Source: an uncultured Novosphingobium sp.
Lineage (GTDB): Bacteria; Pseudomonadota; Alphaproteobacteria; Sphingomonadales; Sphingomonadaceae
DNA length: 64,000 nucleotides
NCBI GenBank assembly: GCA_937996535.1
Contig: CALKVF010000076.1
Span: 1-64,000, forward strand
Reading direction: 5' to 3'
The notes under the pieces are model-generated. The model did not search any database. It was given only the letters and a program-made list of their open reading frames with translations, and was not told the DNA's origin. Position 1 is the first letter of the stretch; the number at the start of each line of letters is the position of its first letter. This document shows, in pieces, positions 43,929 to 53,027 of this stretch. A program made the position numbers and the translations under genes.

Positions 43929-45011
43929 ATGCAGGACGCCCAGCGCCAACTGTCGAGCCTGTCGCTCGCGGTGGTGCTGCTTGCGCCGGGGCAGCGGATT
44001 GCCGCGGCCAATCCAGCGGCGGAACAGTTCCTCGGCCAAAGCTTTCGCCGTCTCGCCGATCGTCCGCTGGCGCAATTGCTGGTGTTCGACGAGCCGCGCC
44101 TGGCCGAACGTCTGGCCGAGGTTGATGCCCAGGTTTCGGCCCGCGCCACCGGCACCTATGTCATGGGGCAGGGGCCGCGCCGGGTCGATGTGACGATCTC
44201 TCCGGTGATCGATCAACCCGGCTGGCAGGTGCTCTCGCTCCACGACATCTCCAGCGCCGAGGCGATCAGCCCGAGCCCGACCGCCAGCGATGACAGCGTG
44301 CTGCGCGCGCCCGAAATCCTTGCACACGAAATCAAGAACCCGCTGGCTGGGATCCGCGGCGCGGCGCAGCTGCTTGGCCGCAAGGTCGAAGGCAGCGATC
44401 TGGCGCTGACCGGGCTGATCGCCGACGAGGTTGATCGCATCGCCAAGCTGATCGACCAGATGCAGTCGCTATCGCGGCGCACGCCGCCCGATCTTTCGCC
44501 CTGCAATCTGCATGAGGCCGTGCGCCGCGCCGGAGCGGTGATCGCCGCAGGGGGCAACGCGCCCCCGATCGTCGAAGAGTTCGACCCTTCGCTGCCGCCG
44601 GTGCTCGGCAATGTCGATGCGCTGGTGCAGGTGGTGATCAATCTTATCGCCAATGCTGCCGATGCCTGCCGCGATGCGCCCGAACCGCGTGTGGTGGTGC
44701 GCACCCGCTTTGCCAGCGGGCTGCAGTTGCATCGCGGCGTGGATGGCAAGCCGGTGCGCCTACCGATCGAGTTGCGCGTCACCGATAATGGCCCCGGTAT
44801 AGAGCCGGCGATGCGTGAACACGTGTTCGAACCCTTCGTTACCACCAAGAAAAGCGGACAGGGGCTTGGCCTCGCGCTGGTGCGCCGGCTGGTGCGCGAC
44901 ATGAATGGCCGGATTGGCCACGACCGCGACGAAAGCCGCGGCCTTACCCATTTTCGCGTTCACCTGCCGATGGCCAGTGAACGCCGCCAGACTACCCGAG
45001 AGGATCGTTGA
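43929..45011 (+). CDS. ntrB: Nitrogen regulation sensor histidine kinase NtrB
   Basis: 360 aa cytosolic kinase. PAS-like N-terminal ~125 residues, H-box with phosphorylated His in LAHEIKNPLAGIRGAAQLL (about 135-155), then N-box, G1 (VTDNGPGIE) and G2 (GQGLGLALVRRLV). Phosphorylates NtrC in response to nitrogen status, normally under PII control. Its TGA overlaps the ntrC start (TGATG), giving coupled synthesis. Confidence 0.95.
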   Translation: MQDAQRQLSSLSLAVVLLAPGQRIAAANPAAEQFLGQSFRRLADRPLAQLLVFDEPRLAERLAEVDAQVSARATGTYVMGQGPRRVDVTISPVIDQPGWQVLSLHDISSAEAISPSPTASDDSVLRAPEILAHEIKNPLAGIRGAAQLLGRKVEGSDLALTGLIADEVDRIAKLIDQMQSLSRRTPPDLSPCNLHEAVRRAGAVIAAGGNAPPIVEEFDPSLPPVLGNVDALVQVVINLIANAADACRDAPEPRVVVRTRFASGLQLHRGVDGKPVRLPIELRVTDNGPGIEPAMREHVFEPFVTTKKSGQGLGLALVRRLVRDMNGRIGHDRDESRGLTHFRVHLPMASERRQTTREDR

Positions 45012-46420
45012 TGAGCGTGCTGCTGGTTGAAGACGACGTATCGATCGCGATCGTCATTACCGCGGCGCTTGAGGCCGAGGGCTTTGGGGTGACCCACTGC
45101 GACAGCATTGCCGAGCGCGACCGGCTGCTGACAAACGGATCGTTCGAGGCACTTGTCACCGACGTGATGCTGACCGACGGCGACGGGATCGAGACGATCG
45201 GCACCGTGCGCGCACTCGCGCCGACCATGCCGATCATCATCCTCTCGGCGCAAAACACGCTCGATACCGCGGTGCGCGCCAGCGACACCGGGGCATTCGA
45301 ATACTTTCCCAAGCCCTTCGACATTGACGAGCTGGCCCGCACCGTCCGCCAGGCGGTGGGCGCGGCTTCGGCACGGGGTGGGGACGGGGAAGACGCCCCG
45401 GTTGCGGGGCTGCCGCTGGTCGGGCGCAGCGCGGCGATGCAGGCGGTCTACCGGATGATCACCCGCGTGCTGCGCAACGACCTTACCGTGCTGGTGCTGG
45501 GCGAAAGCGGCACCGGCAAGGAGCTGGTTGCAGAGGCGATCCACCAGCTCGGCCACCGCAAGGATGGCCCGTTCGTGGCGGTCAACACTGCGGCGATCCC
45601 CGCCGAACTGATCGAAAGCGAACTGTTCGGGCACGAAAAGGGGGCTTTCACCGGCGCAGTTGCGCGCCACGCCGGCAAGTTCGAGCAGGCTGATGGCGGC
45701 ACCCTGTTCCTCGATGAAATCGGCGACATGCCGATGCAGGCCCAGACCCGCCTGCTGCGCGCACTGCAATCGGGGTCGATCCGGCGGGTCGGCGGGCGCG
45801 ACGAGGTCAAGGTTGACGTGCGGATTATCGCGGCGACCAACAAGGATCTCGAACCGATGATCGCCGCCGGGCAGTTCCGAGAAGATCTCTATTACCGGCT
45901 CAACGTGGTGCCGATCCTGCTCCCGCCCTTGCGTGAGCGGGCTGACGATATCCCGGCGTTGGCGCGGCACTTCCTGCACCTCGCTGCCGCCGAAGGGCTT
46001 CCGCGCCACCAGCTGGCCGACGATGCCGCCGCCCTGCTGGCGCGCCAACCATGGCGCGGCAACGTGCGCGAACTGCGCAATTTCATTTTCCGCCTGGCGC
46101 TGCTCGCCCGCGAGGAACTCGTCGATGTCGAAACGCTGGGGCCGCTGCTGCTCAAGCAGGGCACGCGTAGCGAGGGTGAGGGGAGCCCCGACCTTGATGG
46201 CGCAGTGATCCAGTGGCTCGCGCAAAATCGCCCGCCGGCCGGGCGCGTCTATGATGCCGCGCTGGCCGCGTTCGAACGGCCGCTGTTCATCGAAACGCTG
46301 CGCGAAACCGGCGGGAACCAGCTGCGGGCTGCCCAGCTTTTGGGGATCAACCGCAACACCCTGCGCAAGCGGCTGCACGAGCTGGCAATCGACCCGGGCG
46401 AACTCCTGCGGACAAATTGA
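45011..46420 (+). CDS. ntrC: Nitrogen regulator NtrC (sigma-54 activator)
   Basis: 469 aa from ATG 45011. Receiver domain with acidic pocket (VEDD, then DVMLTDGDG), AAA+ domain with Walker A GESGTGKE, intact GAFTGA loop (ELFGHEKGAFTGAVARH) and Walker B LDEI, then a Fis-type HTH at the end (GGNQLRAAQLLGINRNTLRK). It activates nitrogen-assimilation promoters with sigma-54. A TTG just before ATG is in frame but less likely. Confidence 0.96.
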   Translation: MSVLLVEDDVSIAIVITAALEAEGFGVTHCDSIAERDRLLTNGSFEALVTDVMLTDGDGIETIGTVRALAPTMPIIILSAQNTLDTAVRASDTGAFEYFPKPFDIDELARTVRQAVGAASARGGDGEDAPVAGLPLVGRSAAMQAVYRMITRVLRNDLTVLVLGESGTGKELVAEAIHQLGHRKDGPFVAVNTAAIPAELIESELFGHEKGAFTGAVARHAGKFEQADGGTLFLDEIGDMPMQAQTRLLRALQSGSIRRVGGRDEVKVDVRIIAATNKDLEPMIAAGQFREDLYYRLNVVPILLPPLRERADDIPALARHFLHLAAAEGLPRHQLADDAAALLARQPWRGNVRELRNFIFRLALLAREELVDVETLGPLLLKQGTRSEGEGSPDLDGAVIQWLAQNRPPAGRVYDAALAAFERPLFIETLRETGGNQLRAAQLLGINRNTLRKRLHELAIDPGELLRTN

Positions 46421-46442
46421 GCCGAGCCCGACGAAACCCCTT

Positions 46443-46477
46443 GCAACATGGCAACAGGGGTGTTGTAACTTGGCAAC
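46443..46477 (+). promoter_or_regulatory. Direct repeat, possible operator, in the ntrC-ntrY gap
   Basis: GCAACATGGCAAC (46443-46455) and GTAACTTGGCAAC (46465-46477), a 22-bp repeat period equal to two helical turns. The ATG of ntrY starts 1 bp later. A CAACA-gggg-TGTTG inverted repeat lies inside. Confidence 0.5.
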
Positions 46478-46478
46478 G

Positions 46479-48683
46479 ATGGCTCCTTTGACCAACAAGC
46501 GTTGGCCGCGATGGTGGCGGCAGGTCCAGATCCGGGCTCGCCGCGCCAACTTCTTTGCCATCATGGAAATCGCCTCGGTTGCCGCCTTTGCGATCATGAC
46601 CGGGGTGACCTGGCTGGCGATTTCGCACCAATCAGCCCGCGCCCAGCTGCTTCCCAGCGATCTCACTGCCACGCTGCTGGTCGGCACGCTGGTTCCGGCC
46701 ATGGCGATCCTGGTGCTGCTCGGGCGGCGCATCGCGCTGCAGCGCGCGGCCGAGGTCGCGGGCGGGGGCGGGCAGCTGCACGTCCGCCTGGTGTTTTTGT
46801 TCTCGTTGATTTCGGCGATCCCGACGCTGCTGGTGGTGGTCTTCGCGTCGTGGCTGTTTCAGTCGGGCGTGGAGTTCTGGTTCTCGGACAATTCGCGCGG
46901 GCTGCTCGAAAACGCGAACAAGCTGGCGCGCGGCTATTACGAACAGACCCAGCGCGACATGGAATATGAATCGCTGGCGATGGCCGCCGACCTGCGCGAC
47001 GAGCTGACCCAGGTGCCGATGGCGAGCGCCGAGTTCCAGGATTACTATCTTTACCAGGTGCTGCACCGGAAGATCAACGAATCGACCATTCTGCAAAAGG
47101 GCACCGACGGTCAGTTGCACAAGGCCGCCTTCACCCGCGGAGAGGCCCCGCTGTCCGAGATTTCGGGCGAGGCGCTGCGCCAGCTGGATCAGGGCACCGA
47201 GATCGTCGTCAGTTCGGCCGACAATTCGATCAAGGCGGTCACCCCGATTGACCGGCGCGTGGGGATCTACCTCTACACCGCGCGCAAATCCGACCTCCTG
47301 TCGAGCGGCTATGCCCAGAACATCGTGCGCGCCTATGACGAGCTGACCCGGCGGGCCCGCATCCTGCAACTGCGCTTCAACGTCGGACTGTTCATCGCCA
47401 GCCTTGCGCTGGTGGGGCTGGCGGTTTGGTTCGGCCTGCGCTTTGCCGATCGGCAGGTAAAGCCGCTCTACGAACTGGTGTCGGCCGCCCGCAAGGTCGG
47501 GGCGGGGAACTTCTCGATGCGGGTCGAAGGCCGCACCGGGCCGGACGAAATCGGTCTGCTCAACCGCGCCTTCAACCGCATGACCCAGCAGCTTGAACGC
47601 CAGACCCAGGCGCTGGTCGGCGCCAATCAGCAGCTAGAAGAACGCCGCGCCTTCATCGAAACGGTGCTCGAATCGATCACCGCTGGGATCGTCTCCACCG
47701 CCGAGGATGGCTCGATCCGGCTGATGAATTCGTCGGCCCAGAAGATGCTGCTCGACAAGGACAGCGAAACTCCGATCGGCGAACAGCTGGCCGATGTCCT
47801 GCCGCAGCTCGCCAGCATTGCCGAAAGCGGCAAGAGCGGCGGGGTCGTGCAGTATTCGCGCGGTAACGAGCTGCTGACCCTTGCGGTCAAATGCACCGGG
47901 GCTGCCGCGGGCCAAGTCATCACCTTTGAGGACATTACCCGCCAGCTGCTCGACCAGCGGCAGGCCGCGTGGTCGGACGTGGCCCGCCGTATCGCGCACG
48001 AAATCAAGAACCCGCTGACGCCAATCCAGCTAGCGACCGAACGGCTCAACCGCCGCTATCGCAAGCTCATCACTACTGACACCGAACTGTTCGAGGAACT
48101 GACCGGAACAATCATCCGCCAGGTCGGCGATCTGCGCCGCATGGTCGATGAATTCTCCTCCTTCGCGCGGCTGCCCAAGCCGGTGTTCCGGGGCGAGGAT
48201 CCGGTCGATCTCGCGCGGCAAGCCCTGTTCCTGCAGGAAGTGGCCCATACCGAAATCAATTTCAGCTTCGCGGCCGATCGCAATGCCGGGATCATCGCCT
48301 GCGATCGCCACCAGTTCGGCCAGGCAATGACCAATGTGCTCAAGAACGCGGTCGAAGCGGTCGAGGCGCGCGCCAAGCAAGCCGATGCGTCCTATCGCGG
48401 GCAGATCGCGGTCGCGCTGCGCAACAATGGTGAGGATATCGTCATCACTGTGACCGATAACGGGATCGGTCTGCCGCAAGACCGTGAACGCATCGTCGAA
48501 CCCTATGTCACCACGCGCGAGAAGGGCACCGGCCTTGGCCTCGCCATCGTCAACAAGATCGTCGAGGAACATGGCGGGGAAATGACCTTCGCCGCCGGCG
48601 ATCCTGACGGCACCGTTGTTACCATGCGCTTTGCGCGTGATCCCGTCGCGGAACGGCATTCCGCACCAGAAGCCGCCCAGTAG
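46479..48683 (+). CDS. ntrY: Membrane sensor histidine kinase NtrY
   Basis: 734 aa from ATG 46479; the upstream frame overlaps ntrC. About three N-terminal helices, a periplasmic region, another helix near residue 300 and a HAMP segment. A PAS domain is followed by the kinase core with His in RIAHEIKNPLTPIQLATERL, N-box NVLKNAVEAV, G-boxes VTDNGIGLP and GTGLGLAIVNKIV. Senses nitrogen and redox-related signals and pairs with NtrX. In the same direction as ntrBC, 58 bp after ntrC. Confidence 0.95.
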   Translation: MAPLTNKRWPRWWRQVQIRARRANFFAIMEIASVAAFAIMTGVTWLAISHQSARAQLLPSDLTATLLVGTLVPAMAILVLLGRRIALQRAAEVAGGGGQLHVRLVFLFSLISAIPTLLVVVFASWLFQSGVEFWFSDNSRGLLENANKLARGYYEQTQRDMEYESLAMAADLRDELTQVPMASAEFQDYYLYQVLHRKINESTILQKGTDGQLHKAAFTRGEAPLSEISGEALRQLDQGTEIVVSSADNSIKAVTPIDRRVGIYLYTARKSDLLSSGYAQNIVRAYDELTRRARILQLRFNVGLFIASLALVGLAVWFGLRFADRQVKPLYELVSAARKVGAGNFSMRVEGRTGPDEIGLLNRAFNRMTQQLERQTQALVGANQQLEERRAFIETVLESITAGIVSTAEDGSIRLMNSSAQKMLLDKDSETPIGEQLADVLPQLASIAESGKSGGVVQYSRGNELLTLAVKCTGAAAGQVITFEDITRQLLDQRQAAWSDVARRIAHEIKNPLTPIQLATERLNRRYRKLITTDTELFEELTGTIIRQVGDLRRMVDEFSSFARLPKPVFRGEDPVDLARQALFLQEVAHTEINFSFAADRNAGIIACDRHQFGQAMTNVLKNAVEAVEARAKQADASYRGQIAVALRNNGEDIVITVTDNGIGLPQDRERIVEPYVTTREKGTGLGLAIVNKIVEEHGGEMTFAAGDPDGTVVTMRFARDPVAERHSAPEAAQ

Positions 48684-48703
48684 GCAGAACCGAGGGAATT
48701 TGA

Positions 48704-50107
48704 ATGGCGCTCGATATCCTGATCGTCGATGACGAACGCGACATCCGCGAACTCGTTGCCGGCGTACTCAGCGACGAAGGCTATGAATGCCGCACCGCTG
48801 GGGACAGCACCACGGCGCTGGAGATGATCGATCAACGCCGGCCCAGCCTGGTGCTGCTCGACGTGTGGCTCCACGGCAGCCCGATGGACGGGCTCGAAGT
48901 GCTCGATGCGATCAAGGCGCGTGAGCCGGAAATGCCGGTGATCATCTTCTCGGGCCACGGCAACATCGATACCGCCGTTTCCGCGATCGGGCGCGGGGCG
49001 ATGGACTTCATCGAAAAGCCGTTTGAAGCCGAGCGCCTGCTGCTGCTGGTCGCCCGCGCGACCGAGACCGAGCGGCTGCGGCGCGAAAACGCCCGGCTGC
49101 GCGAAGGCTTTGTCACCTCGGATGAATTCACCGGCAACAGCTCGGCCATCAACCAGGTCCGCGCCACGCTCAAGCGGGTCGCCAATACCGGCAGCCGCCT
49201 GCTAATCTCGGGCCCGGCAGGGGCCGGCAAGGAAGTGGCCGCGCGCCTGCTCCACAGCTGGAGCCCGCGCGCCGGCAATGCCTTCGTCACGGTCAATTCC
49301 GCGCGGATCACGCCCGAGCGGTTCGAACAGGAGCTGTTCGGGGAAGAGCAGGGGGGCAAGCTCGTTCGCGCCGGGCTGCTCGAAATGGCCGATGGCGGCA
49401 CGCTCTACCTCGATGAAGTGGCCGACATGCCGCTTTCGACCCAGGCGCGGATCCTGCGCGTGCTGACCGAGCAGGCCTTCGTTCGAGTTGGTGGGCACCG
49501 CCAGATCCGTGTCGACGTGCGGGTCGTCTCCTCCACCGCGCGCGATCTCGAAAAGGAAATCGCCGAACGCCGGTTCCGCGAAGACCTGTTCTACCGGCTC
49601 AACGTGGTGCCGGTCGGCATCCCCTCGCTCGCTGATCGGCGCGAGGACATCCCCTCGCTGGTCGATCACTTCTTCGCCCGCTTCGCCGCCGATCAGGGGG
49701 TTGCTCCGCCGGCGATCAGCATCGAGGCGATGGCCGCGCTGCAAAGCTACGAATGGCCGGGCAACGTGCGCCAGCTGCGCAACGTGGTCGAACGCACGAT
49801 CATCCTGACCCCGCGCGAACGGCTTGACCGGATCGAGGCCGAAATGCTCCCGCCCGAAATCCTCTCGGGCCGGATCAGCGGCGACAGTGGGATGCCTTCG
49901 CTGATGGGGGTGCCGCTGCGCGAAGCGCGCGAAAACTTCGAGCGCGAATATCTGCGGGTCCAGATCCGGCGCTTTTCGGGTAATATCTCGCGCACGGCGG
50001 CGTTCATCGGGATGGAACGCTCGGCCTTGCACCGCAAGCTCAAGCTGCTGGGTATGGTCGACCGGCGCGATGACGAAGACGGGCTCGAAGGCGAAAACGC
50101 CGAGTGA
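48704..50107 (+). CDS. ntrX: Response regulator NtrX
   Basis: 467 aa. Receiver (VDDERDI, DVWLHGSPMDG), AAA+ ATPase with Walker A GPAGAGKE, and Fis-type HTH at the C-terminus (GNISRTAAFIGMERSALHRK). Where NtrC has GAFTGA, this protein has ELFGEEQGGKLVRAGLLEMA, so the sigma-54 contact loop is absent, as in other alphaproteobacterial NtrX proteins. It therefore probably works by direct promoter binding. It follows ntrY by 20 bp and precedes hfq. Confidence 0.95.
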   Translation: MALDILIVDDERDIRELVAGVLSDEGYECRTAGDSTTALEMIDQRRPSLVLLDVWLHGSPMDGLEVLDAIKAREPEMPVIIFSGHGNIDTAVSAIGRGAMDFIEKPFEAERLLLLVARATETERLRRENARLREGFVTSDEFTGNSSAINQVRATLKRVANTGSRLLISGPAGAGKEVAARLLHSWSPRAGNAFVTVNSARITPERFEQELFGEEQGGKLVRAGLLEMADGGTLYLDEVADMPLSTQARILRVLTEQAFVRVGGHRQIRVDVRVVSSTARDLEKEIAERRFREDLFYRLNVVPVGIPSLADRREDIPSLVDHFFARFAADQGVAPPAISIEAMAALQSYEWPGNVRQLRNVVERTIILTPRERLDRIEAEMLPPEILSGRISGDSGMPSLMGVPLREARENFEREYLRVQIRRFSGNISRTAAFIGMERSALHRKLKLLGMVDRRDDEDGLEGENAE

Positions 50108-50253
50108 CGCATGATAGGACAACGCCCGCATCAAGGGCGTTGTTCTTGCCGTCCTGAGCGGTTACTATCAGTGCAATGATTTCCGGTTGGTGCCAGCGCG
50201 TGCCGCCAGATTGCGGACCGTGTCAGCGGCCGCCAACAAGAAGGAGACAGTTC

Positions 50254-50844
50254 ATGCCCTCGACCACTGGTTCGCGCACGCTTAGCGCACGCCCCATTCC
50301 CCCCAAGCCCGAAGCCGAAGCGGCAGAGCCTGCGCTCGCCCCGCTGACCGGTGCCAAGGGGCAGAACCTGCAGGACCAGTTCCTCAACCTGCTGCGCAAG
50401 CACAAGGTTCCGGTCACCATGTTCCTGGTCAAGGGCGTCAAGCTGCAGGGCATCGTCACCTGGTTTGATAACTTCTCGATCCTGCTGCGCCGCGATGGCC
50501 AGTCGCAGTTGGTCTACAAGCACGCCGTCTCGACCATCATGCCGAGCCAGCCGATCGACGCGGGCCAGTTCACCAGCACCGGCGATGGCGCCAAAAAGGT
50601 GCGTCTGCTGCAGGACGTGTTCCTCTCCAGCCTACGCAGCTCGGGGGTGCAGGTCACCATGTTCCTGGTCAACGGCGTGATGCTGCAGGGGCGGGTCGCG
50701 GCCTATGATCTGTTCTGCATGCTGCTTGAACGCGAAGGCTATGTGCAGCTGGCCTACAAGCACGCGGTGTCCACCATCCAGCCCCTCAGCCCGGTCGATC
50801 TGACCGGCGATGGCTGGGACGAAGAAGAAGGCGACGAAGCCTGA
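50254..50844 (+). CDS. hfq: RNA chaperone Hfq with two tandem Sm domains
   Basis: 196 aa from ATG 50254, AAGGAGACAG upstream. Two complete Hfq domains at residues 38-97 and 118-177, offset by 80 residues. Each has Sm1 (VTMFLVKGVKLQG and VTMFLVNGVMLQG) and Sm2 with YKHAVSTI. Normal Hfq is 65-110 aa with one domain and forms hexamers. Here three chains could form a ring. The first 37 residues and the last 19 (acidic, DLTGDGWDEEEGDEA) are probably disordered. It sits in the usual ntrX-hfq-hflX order. Confidence 0.95.
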   Translation: MPSTTGSRTLSARPIPPKPEAEAAEPALAPLTGAKGQNLQDQFLNLLRKHKVPVTMFLVKGVKLQGIVTWFDNFSILLRRDGQSQLVYKHAVSTIMPSQPIDAGQFTSTGDGAKKVRLLQDVFLSSLRSSGVQVTMFLVNGVMLQGRVAAYDLFCMLLEREGYVQLAYKHAVSTIQPLSPVDLTGDGWDEEEGDEA

Positions 50845-50897
50845 GCATCACCTTTGGCGAGGAACTGGAAGGCGAAGTAACCCGCGGCGCGCGCGCC

Positions 50898-52178
50898 GTG
50901 GTCGTCTATCCTGAATTCCGGGGGCGCGGCTCCAGCAGCACGGATACGGCCGCACGGCTGGAAGAGGCAAAGGGCCTCGCGCTCGCGATCGGGCTGGTGG
51001 TGGCTGAGGCCTTCGCCATTCCGATCCGCGAGGCCCGCGCCGGCACGCTGTTTGGCGAAGGCCAGATCCAGAACATCGACGTTGCCTGTAACTTGGGTGA
51101 AGCAGAACTGGTGATCGTCGATGGCTCGCTCAGCGCGATCCAGCAGCGCAACCTTGAGGACAAGCTCAAGCGCAAGGTGATCGACCGCACCGGGCTGATC
51201 CTTGAAATCTTTGGTGAACGCGCGGCGACTGCCGAAGGGCGGCTGCAGGTCGAACTCGCCCACCTTGATTATCAGGCCGGCCGGCTGGTCCGCAGCTGGA
51301 CCCACCTCGAACGCCAGCGCGGGGGCTTCGGCTTCCTCGGCGGCCCGGGCGAAACCCAGATCGAGGCTGACCGCCGCCTGATCCGCGACCGGATGGCCAA
51401 GCTGCGCCGCGAACTCGAACAAGTCCGCCGCACCCGCGGGCTGCACCGCAGCCGCCGCGAAAAGGCGCCGTGGCCGGTGATCGCGCTGGTCGGCTACACC
51501 AATGCCGGCAAATCGACCCTGTTCAACCGGCTGACTGGGGCAGGGGTGATGGCGCAGGATCTGCTGTTCGCTACGCTCGATCCGACCATGCGGCGCATCC
51601 GTCTGCCCGGCGTGGACAAGGCGATCCTGTCGGACACCGTGGGCTTCATTTCCGACCTCCCGACCCAGCTTGTGGCTGCGTTCCGCGCCACGCTGGAAGA
51701 GGTGACCGCCGCGGACGTGATCGTTCACGTGCGCGATATCGCCAATCCCGATACTCAGGCGCAAAAGCGCCAGGTGCTCGAAGTGCTTGGCGAACTCGGC
51801 CTGACCGAAGAAGACAGCGACGTTCCCAAGGTTCCGATCATCGAGGCCTGGAACAAGTGGGATCTGCTAAGCCCCGACCAGGCCAGCGACCTGCGCGAAC
51901 AGGCCGAGGCGCGCAGCGATGATGTGATCGTGCCGGTTTCCGCGCTGACAGGGGAGGGCTGCGATGCCCTGCTCGAGGCAGTCAGCCAGTTGCTCACCGC
52001 CGGGGCGCGGGTCCATGCTTTCGTCCTGCCGGTCAGCGATGGCCAGCGGCTGGCCTGGCTGCACGCCCACGGCGAAGTGCTAGCAGATGACGATGCAGGC
52101 GAGGACGAACGCGGCCCGCTGCGCCGATTGAGCGTACGGCTCGATCCGCGGGAACTAGGCCGGTTTTCTCGGCTCTGA
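50898..52178 (+). CDS. hflX: GTPase HflX
   Basis: 426 aa from GTG 50898. The N-terminal HflX domain, then the coiled-coil region and G1 GYTNAGKSTLFNRL, G3 DTVGF and G4 NKWD. Ribosome-splitting or ribosome-associated GTPase. The reading frame is open upstream of the GTG and encodes residues like an expected HflX start (FGEELEGEVTRGARAVVVYP), but no ATG, GTG or TTG is present before hfq's stop; the true start may be a CTG near 50841. The last 24 bp overlap the convergent mazG. Confidence 0.93.
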   Translation: MVVYPEFRGRGSSSTDTAARLEEAKGLALAIGLVVAEAFAIPIREARAGTLFGEGQIQNIDVACNLGEAELVIVDGSLSAIQQRNLEDKLKRKVIDRTGLILEIFGERAATAEGRLQVELAHLDYQAGRLVRSWTHLERQRGGFGFLGGPGETQIEADRRLIRDRMAKLRRELEQVRRTRGLHRSRREKAPWPVIALVGYTNAGKSTLFNRLTGAGVMAQDLLFATLDPTMRRIRLPGVDKAILSDTVGFISDLPTQLVAAFRATLEEVTAADVIVHVRDIANPDTQAQKRQVLEVLGELGLTEEDSDVPKVPIIEAWNKWDLLSPDQASDLREQAEARSDDVIVPVSALTGEGCDALLEAVSQLLTAGARVHAFVLPVSDGQRLAWLHAHGEVLADDDAGEDERGPLRRLSVRLDPRELGRFSRL

Positions 52179-52949
52179 CGCTTTGACGTCAACCCACAGC
52201 GCTTCTTGCTGATCGAGGTTCAGCGCCGAAAAGTCCTCACCGCGCGCCGCGGCGAGGGCTTCCATGCCCTTGAACCGGCGCTCGAACTTGGCATTGGCCG
52301 CGCGCAGCGCATCCTCTGGGGCAATCCCGTAAGCGCGGACCAGATTGACAGCGGCGAACAACAGGTCACCGGCCTCGTCTAGTTGTTCCGCTTTTGTTTC
52401 CGCGTCTTCCAGTTCGGCGATTTCCTCGATCACCTTGGCCTTGGGGCCAGCGGTATCGGGCCAGTCAAACCCATGGCGAGCGGCGCGTTTTTGCAGCTTT
52501 TCCGCGCGCATCAGCGCCGGCAGGGCAAGCGCGACACCATCAAGCGCGCTGGTCGCACCCTTGGCGGCGCGTTCTTCGGCCTTGAGGCTTTCCCAGCGCT
52601 GTTCGCGTGACTGACCGGTATCGGCCGCATCGCCAAAAATATGCGGGTGGCGGCTTTCCATCTTGGCGCTGATCGCATCGGCAACCACGGCGAAGTCGAA
52701 CAGGCCTGCTTCTTCGGCAATCCGCGCATGGAACACGACCTGGAGCAGAAGATCGCCAAGCTCGTCGGCCAGCGCCGCATGATCGCCGCGCGTGATCGCA
52801 TCGGCGACCTCGTAGGCTTCTTCGATCGTATAGGGCGCGATCGTCTTGAACGTCTGCGCAAGATCCCATTCGCAGCCACGCTGCGGATCGCGCAAGCGGG
52901 CCATGATGCCAAGAAGGCGCTGGAGGGCGGTGTTTGCTGGTTCGCTCAT
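52155..52949 (-). CDS. mazG: Nucleoside triphosphate pyrophosphohydrolase MazG
   Basis: 264 aa with two MazG-fold domains. First domain: CEWDLAQTFKTIAPYTIEEAYE and the EELGD-like ADELGDLLLQVVFHARIAEE metal site. Second: AKVIEEIAELEDA and EAGDLLFAAVNLVR. Removes diphosphate from noncanonical and excess nucleotides. Upstream are AT-rich palindromes at 52959-52983. Confidence 0.95.
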   Translation of the reverse strand: MSEPANTALQRLLGIMARLRDPQRGCEWDLAQTFKTIAPYTIEEAYEVADAITRGDHAALADELGDLLLQVVFHARIAEEAGLFDFAVVADAISAKMESRHPHIFGDAADTGQSREQRWESLKAEERAAKGATSALDGVALALPALMRAEKLQKRAARHGFDWPDTAGPKAKVIEEIAELEDAETKAEQLDEAGDLLFAAVNLVRAYGIAPEDALRAANAKFERRFKGMEALAAARGEDFSALNLDQQEALWVDVKASEPRKPA

Positions 52950-52958
52950 CTTGGAATG

Positions 52959-52983
52959 ATAATATATATTATGTTAAATAACA
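52959..52983. promoter_or_regulatory. AT-rich palindromes upstream of mazG
   Basis: ATAATATATATTAT (52959-52972) followed by TGTTA-AA-TAACA (52972-52983), 10 bp before the mazG start. They stand out in GC-rich core DNA and may hold the promoter and an operator. Confidence 0.5.
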
Positions 52984-53027
52984 TTTGTTCGAGCAGTCCC
53001 GATCACGAAGCAAGGCGTTGCTAACGC

